NCBI RefSeq assembly: GCF_016741855.1
Contig: NZ_JAERRH010000018.1
Coordinates: 62,001-126,000 of the forward strand
Length of the DNA: 64,000 nucleotides
Direction of reading: 5' to 3'
Origin: Streptomyces musisoli
GTDB taxonomy: Bacteria > Actinomycetota > Actinomycetes > Streptomycetales > Streptomycetaceae
The notes under the pieces were generated by a model that saw only the letters and a list, made by a program, of their open reading frames with translations, was not told where the DNA came from and did no database searches. A program made the position numbers and the translations under genes. This document shows, piece by piece, positions 58,453 through 64,000 of the stretch (its first letter is position 1; the number at the start of each line of letters is the position of its first letter).

Positions 58453-59768
58453 GTCAGTTCCCTCCCGCGCGTCTCCGGCAGCCCGAGCAGGGCGAGTGCG
58501 GCGAGGCCGTAGCCGATCGCGCCGAAGACCAGCGCGCCGCCGACGCCCCAGCCGTCCGCGAGGAAGCCCACCAGGGTCGGGAACACCGCGCCCACCGCGC
58601 GGCCCGTGTTGTACGTGAACCCCTGCCCCGTGCCGCGCACGGCCGTCGGGTACAGCTCGCTCAGGTAGGAGCCGAAGCCGCTGAAGATGGCCGACATGCA
58701 GAAGCCGAGCGGGAAACCGAGCACCAGCAGCAGGGTGTTGGCACCCTGCGGGATGTTCGCGTACGCCAGGATGCACAGCGCCGACAGGAGCGCGAACAGC
58801 CAGATGTTGGCGCGCCGGCCGAGCCGGTCGGTCAGGTGGCCGCCGGTCAGGTAGCCGAGGAAGGCGCCGGAGATCAGGAAGGCCAGATAGCCGCCGGTGC
58901 CGACGACCGACAGACCGCGCTCGGACTTGAGGTACGTCGGCACCCAGGTCGCCAGCGTGTAGTAGCCGCCCTGCACGCCCGTGGACAGCAGGCTCGCGAA
59001 GACCGTGGTGCGCAGCAGCCCCGGGGCGCCGTCCCGGCCCGGCCGGAAGATCGCCGCGAACGAGCCGCGCCCGGGGTCCTGTTCGCGGGCCGCCGTCGCC
59101 GTGGGGGCGTCGTGCACCCGGCGGCGCAGCCACACCACGAGCAGCGCCGGCAGCGCCCCGGTCCAGAACATCACCCGCCAGGCCAGGTCGTCGCCGGCGA
59201 AGGAGAAGACCAGCGTGTAGACGATCGCCGCCAGTCCCCAGCCGATCGCCCAGGAACTCTGGACCGCGCCGAGCGTACGGCCCCGGTGGCGCGCGCTCGT
59301 GTACTCGGCGACCAGGATCGCGCCGACCGCCCACTCGCCGCCGAAGCCGAGGCCCTGGAGGGCGCGGAAGACCAGGAGGGTCTCGTAGGTGGGCGCGAAG
59401 CCGCAGGCGACGGTGAAGACGGCGTACGTGATCACCGTGATCATCAGGGCCCGGACCCGGCCGACCCGGTCCGCGACCACGCCCGCCGCGGCGCCGCCGA
59501 CCGCCGAGACGACCAGCGTGACGGTGGTGAACAGGCCCGTCTGGCCGCTGTCGAGGCCGAAGTAGGCCGCGAGCGCCACCATGCTCAGCGGCAGTGTGAA
59601 GTAATCGTAGGAATCCAGGGCATATCCGCCGAAAGCCCCGGCGAACGCGCGACGCCCGCGCGGGCCGAGGGCGTGCAGCCAGCCGAACGCGCCGTCCTCG
59701 GCGGAGCGTTCGTCGCCCGCCGGTCGTGGGCCGGCGGGCGCGGACCGGGGCGGTGGAGTCGTGCTCAT
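58449..59768 (-). CDS. MFS transporter of the 5-oxoproline operon
   Basis: A 439-residue MFS permease of the sugar/metabolite:H+ symporter type: GGYALDSYDYFTLPLSMVAL, GVVADRVGRVRALMITVITY (motif A), GLGFGGEWAVGAILVAEYTS and a C-terminal GLPETRGREL. First gene of the operon; it likely imports 5-oxoproline or a related carboxylate (inference from context). ATG 59768 has SD GCGAGGTG; the upstream in-frame extension overlaps the promoter and operator. Confidence 0.9.
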   Translation of the reverse strand: MSTTPPPRSAPAGPRPAGDERSAEDGAFGWLHALGPRGRRAFAGAFGGYALDSYDYFTLPLSMVALAAYFGLDSGQTGLFTTVTLVVSAVGGAAAGVVADRVGRVRALMITVITYAVFTVACGFAPTYETLLVFRALQGLGFGGEWAVGAILVAEYTSARHRGRTLGAVQSSWAIGWGLAAIVYTLVFSFAGDDLAWRVMFWTGALPALLVVWLRRRVHDAPTATAAREQDPGRGSFAAIFRPGRDGAPGLLRTTVFASLLSTGVQGGYYTLATWVPTYLKSERGLSVVGTGGYLAFLISGAFLGYLTGGHLTDRLGRRANIWLFALLSALCILAYANIPQGANTLLLVLGFPLGFCMSAIFSGFGSYLSELYPTAVRGTGQGFTYNTGRAVGAVFPTLVGFLADGWGVGGALVFGAIGYGLAALALLGLPETRGRELT

Positions 59769-59821
59769 GGGCACCTCGCAAAAGGGGGACGGAGGGTGCT
59801 GGGAAGTGAGCCGTGCGGAGC

Positions 59822-59851
59822 ACCGTAGAGGATCGTTCAACGATCCTTCAA
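59822..59851 (-). promoter_or_regulatory. operon promoter with GntR operator in its spacer
   Basis: Minus strand: -35 TTGAAG (59846-59851), 18-nt spacer, -10 TACGGT (59822-59827). The spacer is filled by the palindrome GGATCGTT-C-AACGATCC (59830-59846). The GntR gene promoter on the plus strand (TTGTCT 59860-59865, 17 nt, TTGAAT 59883-59888) begins 14 bp away. Steric repression by the adjacent GntR/FCD protein is likely. Confidence 0.75.
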
Positions 59852-59895
59852 TACCCACGTTGTCTCGTCCCGGGGTCTGCGATTGAATTCCGGGC

Positions 59896-60603
59896 ATGGC
59901 AGAGCAGCTGACGGGACTGGCCGGCGACCGGGCCCTCCTGGGCCGTACCAGCACCGCGGAGCGGGTCTCGGACATCCTCAGGAGCCGCATCTCCGAGGGC
60001 TACTTCCCGCCCGGCACCCGGCTGTCGGAGGACAGCATCGGCGGGGCCCTCGGCGTCTCCCGCAACACCCTGCGCGAGGCGTTCCGGCTGCTCACCCACG
60101 AGCGGCTGCTGATCCACGAGCTGAACCGCGGCGTGTTCGTCCGGGTCCTGACCGTCGAGGACGTCGAGGACATCTACCGCACGCGCTCCCTCGTCGAGTG
60201 CGCCGTCGTCCGCGGCCTGGGCGAGCCGCCGTACCCGCTCCGGGGACTGGCCGCGGCGGTCGCCGAGGGCGAGCAGGCGGCCGTCGACGGTGACTGGAAA
60301 ACGCTGGGCACCGCCAACATCCACTTCCACCGGGAACTGGTCGCCCTCGCCGGCAGCGAGCGCACCGACGAGCTGATGCGCAGCGTCTTCGCCGAGCTGC
60401 GGCTCGCCTTCCACGTCGTGGACGACCCGCGCCGGCTGCACGAGCCGTACCTCGCCCGCAACCGCGAACTCCTGCGGACCCTGGAGGCGGGCGACCAACA
60501 CGGCGCGGAACGGCTGCTGGAGACCTACCTCGCGGACTCGCTGGAGCGGGTGGTGGAGGTGTACCGCCGCCGGGTGGGCGAGGACGGCACCGGCACGTGT
60601 TGA
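59896..60603 (+). CDS. GntR family (FCD) transcriptional regulator
   Basis: A 235-residue FadR-type regulator. The GntR winged helix (about 15-80) contains GYFPPGTRLSEDSIGGALGV and SRNTLREAFRLLTHERLL. The FCD domain has a metal/ligand site with NIHFHRELVALAGSERTDEL and HEPYLARNRELLRTLEAG. It is divergent from the 5-oxoproline operon and probably represses it until a carboxylate ligand binds. The -10 element ends 7 nt before ATG 59896 and no Shine-Dalgarno is seen, so the message is probably leaderless. Confidence 0.9.
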   Translation: MAEQLTGLAGDRALLGRTSTAERVSDILRSRISEGYFPPGTRLSEDSIGGALGVSRNTLREAFRLLTHERLLIHELNRGVFVRVLTVEDVEDIYRTRSLVECAVVRGLGEPPYPLRGLAAAVAEGEQAAVDGDWKTLGTANIHFHRELVALAGSERTDELMRSVFAELRLAFHVVDDPRRLHEPYLARNRELLRTLEAGDQHGAERLLETYLADSLERVVEVYRRRVGEDGTGTC

Positions 60604-60659
60604 GCCCCTGTGACGGTCGTCGCTTCTGCGTCGTTTGGGTTGTTGTCAGACCGAGGACC

Positions 60660-60665
60660 TAATCT
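60660..60665 (+). promoter_or_regulatory. -10 element for a leaderless kleisin-like mRNA
   Basis: TAATCT at 60660-60665 lies 7 nt before GTG 60673. With TTGGGT or TTTGGG about 19-20 bp upstream it could start transcription at the GTG itself. No Shine-Dalgarno precedes the GTG. Confidence 0.5.
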
Positions 60666-60672
60666 GTGCAGC

Positions 60673-62202
60673 GTGACTTCGCCTGCATCGACGGACCGTG
60701 TTCCGCCCCAGCTCAGCGCGGGGCCGCGCCCGGCTCCGGGTCCGGCCGCCGACGAGGGGCTGGCGCGCCGGCTGCGCGCGCTCGCCTGCACCGCGCCGCT
60801 GCACGACCTGGACGCGCGCAAGGCCAACCTGGCCGGCGAGTACTCGGTGTACGGGATGGCCGAGGTGGCCCTGGCCGCCATCGACCTGGTCACGCTGAAC
60901 ATGGACTTCGACACCGGCGCCGACCACGAACAGATCGTGGCCCGGCTCGTCCCGCGCATCGCCGCCCAGGCCCCGCACCGGCCCGCCGCCGAACACGAGC
61001 GCGTGGCCCGCTGGGTCCTGGAGAACCTGATCAACGTCGGCAGCGCCGACCGCGGCTTCCGCGCCGTCTACGGCACCTTCGCGCCGGACGGCAGCTACGT
61101 CCGCCGCGACTACGACTTCAAGCTCATCGAGGAGGTCCCCGGCCCCGGCGGCACGGTCTACCTGCGCACCACCGACGAGGCGGTCAACGTCCTGGTCGGC
61201 GCCCTCGACACCGACGTCACCAGCGCCCAGATCGCCGCCGAGGTCAAACTGGAGGTGCTGATCAACCGCGGCCGGCTCGCCGACGCCCAGCTCGCCGCCG
61301 AGCAGGCCCGCTACCGCACCGTCCAGTACTCCGAGACACTCCGCCGGGCCCTGGACGCCACCCGGCGCAACGTCCGCGCGGTCGACTGGCTCAACGCCGT
61401 CCCTGACATGATCACCGAGGCCCTGGACCACGTGGCCGAGCGCTACCGCCACGAGAACGCCATCCTCACCAACATCCGCAAGGCCCGCGACGAGACCGAG
61501 GAGCCCGAGCACAAGCGCCGCGCCGCCGAGCTGGTCGACATCGTCAAGGACTGCATCCGGCGCCACACCCAGCTCCAGTCACGCCTGCTGGAAGCCGGCC
61601 CGCTGTTCCGCGCCGAACAGGACCGGCAGGCCTTCGCCACGCCGGCCACCACGTCCGGGATCGACCTCTACGGCCATCTCGTCGCCCCCGCCCTGCCGCT
61701 CCCCCTGGAGCAGGCGATCCGGGTCACGGACGCGTTCTTCGCACGCGGCACCGGACTGCGCACCCCGGTGTCCGTCCGGGTCGCCGACCTCGTCGGCATA
61801 CTGCTGACGCCCCCCGTGGAGCGGGAGCACCTGGGCGCCGAGATGCCCGAACCCGACCTGATCGCGACGCCGGACGACAGCCGGTTCAGCGAGGAGCAGC
61901 TGGCCGCGGCGACCGAGCTGCTGGACCTGCCGGCGGACGCGCCGAGAAGACTGTCGGGGCTGCTCGCCGAGGCCCGCCGGACCGGCGACCCCGATCTGGC
62001 CTACCTGGTCGCCCTGCTGGCGGTCCACGCGGCCAGTCCCCCCGTCGGCACCGCCTACCGGCAGGGCGAGGAGAAACTGCTGTTCGCCGTGGACGACGGG
62101 ACCGAGCTGGACGATCCCGAGTTCGGCGGCGCGGACCTGATCGTGGGGACCGCGTTGCTGGACGCGGCGGGGATGGCCGCGGACCGGACGGAGGCCGCGT
62201 GA
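60673..62202 (+). CDS. MukF/MksF/JetA-like kleisin subunit (putative)
   Basis: A 509-residue mainly helical protein: LHDLDARKANLAGEYSVYGM, ERVARWVLENLINVG, KLIEEVPGPGGTVYLRTTDE, then long predicted helices LADAQLAAEQARYRTVQYSE and ERYRHENAILTNIRKARDET, and a C-terminal part with LVGILLTPP. Size, order and helix-rich centre fit the kleisin-like first subunit (MukF, MksF, Wadjet JetA) of an SMC complex whose ATPase gene is three positions downstream. Identity is inferred from cluster layout, not from a specific motif. GTG 60673 is preferred over GTG 60610 because a -10 box and apparent leaderless start sit at 60660. Confidence 0.65.
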   Translation: MTSPASTDRVPPQLSAGPRPAPGPAADEGLARRLRALACTAPLHDLDARKANLAGEYSVYGMAEVALAAIDLVTLNMDFDTGADHEQIVARLVPRIAAQAPHRPAAEHERVARWVLENLINVGSADRGFRAVYGTFAPDGSYVRRDYDFKLIEEVPGPGGTVYLRTTDEAVNVLVGALDTDVTSAQIAAEVKLEVLINRGRLADAQLAAEQARYRTVQYSETLRRALDATRRNVRAVDWLNAVPDMITEALDHVAERYRHENAILTNIRKARDETEEPEHKRRAAELVDIVKDCIRRHTQLQSRLLEAGPLFRAEQDRQAFATPATTSGIDLYGHLVAPALPLPLEQAIRVTDAFFARGTGLRTPVSVRVADLVGILLTPPVEREHLGAEMPEPDLIATPDDSRFSEEQLAAATELLDLPADAPRRLSGLLAEARRTGDPDLAYLVALLAVHAASPPVGTAYRQGEEKLLFAVDDGTELDDPEFGGADLIVGTALLDAAGMAADRTEAA

Positions 62203-62339
62203 TGGCCCTGCCGCAGGGCGGGCGCGGGCCCGCCGAGGCCGGCCGCACCCCGCGGCCGAACCGCCGACCGGTACGGCCCCGCGTCCCCGGAGGAGCCGGC
62301 CGGCACCCCCGTTCCCACATCAAGGAGTTGCAGTCGTGA
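62202..62339 (+). CDS. small basic protein coupled between kleisin-like and winged-helix genes
   Basis: A 45-residue open frame: ATG 62202 overlaps the previous stop (TGATG) and its own stop overlaps the next GTG (GTGA). The product is very Arg/Pro-rich, with nine Arg and two Glu (GRTPRPNRRPVRPRVPGGAG), and ends HIKELQS. The double overlap fills an otherwise unusual 133-bp gap in a tightly packed cluster. It may be a real small DNA-binding peptide or only a coupling ORF; no family known. Confidence 0.4.
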   Translation: MALPQGGRGPAEAGRTPRPNRRPVRPRVPGGAGRHPRSHIKELQS

Positions 62340-63214
62340 GCGAGCCCGTCGAGTGGAGTGAGGCGGAGCCGTCCGCCCCGTCGGCGACCACCGCCGTCAC
62401 CCCCGCCGACGCCGCCGACGCGGCGCGGCTCGTCGCCTTCGGGCTCCAGCCCAAGCTGGCCCCCGCGCGCGACCAGGAGTACACCGAACTGCTGCGGCGC
62501 TACCGCGAAGACCCGGCGTTCGCCCGGCTCGCCGACGCCGTCGCCGCCGGCCTCGGGCTCGTCGTGCTGGAGGTGTCCCCGCGCGCGGGCATGGCCGTGA
62601 CCGCCGCCGAGGACTCCGTCTTCGCCGTCCGCATGGGCGACTACGCGCGTCGCACCGCCGCCGACTCCGGCGACCGCTTCCTGCACGGACTCGCCCATCT
62701 CGCCGCCGCCGCGCTGGCCTTCCCGCGCCCCGAGGACCTGGCCGACGACTCCTACATCGGCCGCGTCACCGTCAACGGCGTCGACGCCTTCGTCCGGCAG
62801 GCCTGCCGCCGGCTGGAGGAGCGCGCCGCTGAGCAGGGCGAGAACACCGACCCGGCCACCGACGCCCCCGGCCTGGAGGCCGCCTGGCGGATCTGGGCCA
62901 GACGCAGCGCCACCGGCGCCACCAAGGACGCCCGCCGGCCCGCCGCCTCCACCACCGGCATCGTGGCGAAGGCCCTGGCCTTCCTCACCGACTCGGGCTT
63001 CCTGCAGCGCACCGGCGACGACAACGGCGGCACGTACCGCACCACCGCCCGCTACCAGCTCCAGGTCCGTGACATGGCCGGCAGCGCCGCCCTGGCCGAA
63101 CTGCTGGAGCTGGGCGTCGTCCCGGTCACCGACGGCACGGCCAGCCTGCTGCCCGCCGAAGACACCGACGACCTCGACCTGGTGGCCGACGCCGGGCTGC
63201 CGTTCCACTCCTGA
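62336..63214 (+). CDS. MukE/MksE/JetB-like winged-helix subunit (putative)
   Basis: A 292-residue protein with N-terminal RLVAFGLQPKLAPARDQEYT and LLRRYREDPAFARLADAVAA, a middle region FLHGLAHLAAAALAFPRPED, and a C-terminal winged helix GIVAKALAFLTDSGFLQRTG with a GGTYRTTARYQLQVRDM wing. This fits the second subunit (MukE, MksE, JetB) of an SMC complex. GTG 62336 has SD AAGGAG 8 nt upstream. It is followed after 71 bp by the SMC ATPase gene. Confidence 0.65.
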   Translation: MSEPVEWSEAEPSAPSATTAVTPADAADAARLVAFGLQPKLAPARDQEYTELLRRYREDPAFARLADAVAAGLGLVVLEVSPRAGMAVTAAEDSVFAVRMGDYARRTAADSGDRFLHGLAHLAAAALAFPRPEDLADDSYIGRVTVNGVDAFVRQACRRLEERAAEQGENTDPATDAPGLEAAWRIWARRSATGATKDARRPAASTTGIVAKALAFLTDSGFLQRTGDDNGGTYRTTARYQLQVRDMAGSAALAELLELGVVPVTDGTASLLPAEDTDDLDLVADAGLPFHS

Positions 63215-63285
63215 CGCCGGAAGCTCCCGCAGCTCCGAAAACCGCCGAACCACCGCACCTTTCACCAGACTTACGAGAGTCCGCC

Positions 63286-64000
63286 ATGTACGAGCTGTCC
63301 CGGGTCCGCCTCTACTCCATCGGTCCCGCCGGTGCGCGCTACGCCGACACCGTGCTTGACCTGCGGGGAGTCGGCGAGCCCGTGCCCGACCCGGCGCCCA
63401 CGCAGGCGGAGTTCTTCGAGGAGGAGCCGTCGGGCCCGCCGCGCCGGCCCGCGCCCGCCGGCGTGCTGTTCCTGGAGAACGGCGGCGGCAAGTCCGTCCT
63501 GCTCAAGCTGATCTTCTCGGTGATGCTGCCGGGCCACCGCAACACCCTCGGCGGCGCCAGCTCCGGCGTGCTGCGCAAGTTCCTCCTCGCCGACGACTGC
63601 GGCCATGTGGCCCTGGAGTGGCAGCACGTGCAGACCGGCGAGTGCGTGGTCGTCGGCAAGGCCAGCGAATGGCGCGGACGGCAGGTCTCCAACGACCCGC
63701 GCAAGTTCGCCGAGGCCTGGTACTCCTTCCGGCCCGGCCCCGGCCTGAGCCTGGACAACCTCCCCGTCGCCGAGGCCACCGCCGTACGGCCGCCCGCCGA
63801 GGGCACCTCCGGCGCGCAGGGCCGCCGCCGCACCATGAAGGGCTTCCGCGACGCCCTGACGGAGGCCGGCAAGGCCTACCCGCACCTGGAGGTGCACTGG
63901 GAGGAGATCCACGACCGGTGGATCGAGCACCTCGGCGACCTCGGCCTCGACCCCGAACTCTTCCGCTACCAGCGCGAGATGAACGCCGACGAGGGCGAGG
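63286..64000 (+). CDS. MukB/MksB/JetC-like SMC ATPase, N-terminal part (window-truncated)
   Basis: The first 238 codons of a larger protein run off the window end. MYELSRVRLYSIGPAGARYA and DTVLDLRGVG form the initial beta strands; an acidic/Pro insertion of about 25 residues precedes Walker A FLENGGGKSVLLKLIF (N65-S70, NGxGKS). Then MLPGHRNTLGGASSG and HVALEWQHVQTGECVVVGKA resemble the post-Walker region of MukB (FRNT...GATSG...VVVG). ATG 63286 follows a weak GAGAG ribosome-binding site. The coiled-coil arms, hinge, signature motif and Walker B would lie beyond the edge. I infer an SMC/Muk-type condensin or plasmid-defence ATPase. Confidence 0.7.
   Translation, partial: MYELSRVRLYSIGPAGARYADTVLDLRGVGEPVPDPAPTQAEFFEEEPSGPPRRPAPAGVLFLENGGGKSVLLKLIFSVMLPGHRNTLGGASSGVLRKFLLADDCGHVALEWQHVQTGECVVVGKASEWRGRQVSNDPRKFAEAWYSFRPGPGLSLDNLPVAEATAVRPPAEGTSGAQGRRRTMKGFRDALTEAGKAYPHLEVHWEEIHDRWIEHLGDLGLDPELFRYQREMNADEGE

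Overview
The window is about 72-74% GC chromosomal DNA with strong G/C third-position bias, frequent GTG starts, ATGA/GTGA gene overlaps and Streptomyces-type gene sets: a conservon, rbpA, smeA-sffA, DasR sites and an SCO1431-type membrane peptide. It looks like core-chromosome Streptomyces. The gene order resembles the S. coelicolor SCO14xx region as I recall it; this was not checked by alignment. I see no phage, insertion sequence, CRISPR array, tRNA or rRNA.

Left part (1-14.5 kb). An Lrp/AsnC regulator is followed by a conservon (cvnA-B-C) that lacks the usual cvnD GTPase. Next come two genes for oxygen-dependent lysine breakdown: davA (5-aminovaleramidase) and davB (lysine 2-monooxygenase). 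Several decayed gene pieces lie between them (solute-binding protein, F420-type oxidoreductase, possibly alginate lyase). Then come a DUF5995 protein, an NCS2 uracil/xanthine permease, a hotdog thioesterase, a divergent MFS/ROK pair sharing a palindromic operator, and an NmrA-like oxidoreductase.

Centre (14.7-30 kb). An FMN riboswitch precedes ribE-ribM-ribBA-ribH, followed by hisE-hisG and a PH-domain membrane protein. A structured leader precedes two CNNM/CorC-type CBS proteins. Then come an EccA-like AAA ATPase, a small P-loop kinase without a normal start codon, an APC permease and a Tat-exported C39-like peptidase.

30-42 kb. This holds a TetR regulator, a GH18 chitinase, an acyl-CoA dehydrogenase, a two-gene unit with a phosphotransferase, a second Lrp regulator, an amidohydrolase, polyprenol-phosphate-mannose synthase (ppm1), FxsA and rbpA with a sigma-R promoter. 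DasR-type (dre) sites lie in the chitinase promoter, upstream of the C39 peptidase, and in an orphan chitinase-like promoter near 14.76 kb.

42-64 kb. This holds a UMF1-type MFS protein, a GDPD, a divergent yczE/yczR (MocR) pair, the sporulation genes smeA-sffA, an ankyrin protein, a HEAT-repeat protein and a GT4-GT4-SGNH hydrolase operon. A GntR-controlled 5-oxoproline operon follows (MFS, DUF1445, pxpA, pxpB, pxpC). At the right edge is the start of a MukFEB/Mks/Wadjet-like SMC cluster (kleisin-like, small basic ORF, winged-helix protein, truncated SMC ATPase), which is the most interesting system here. Short tandem repeats (10-43 bp) and a family of long imperfect palindromes lie at gene ends throughout.
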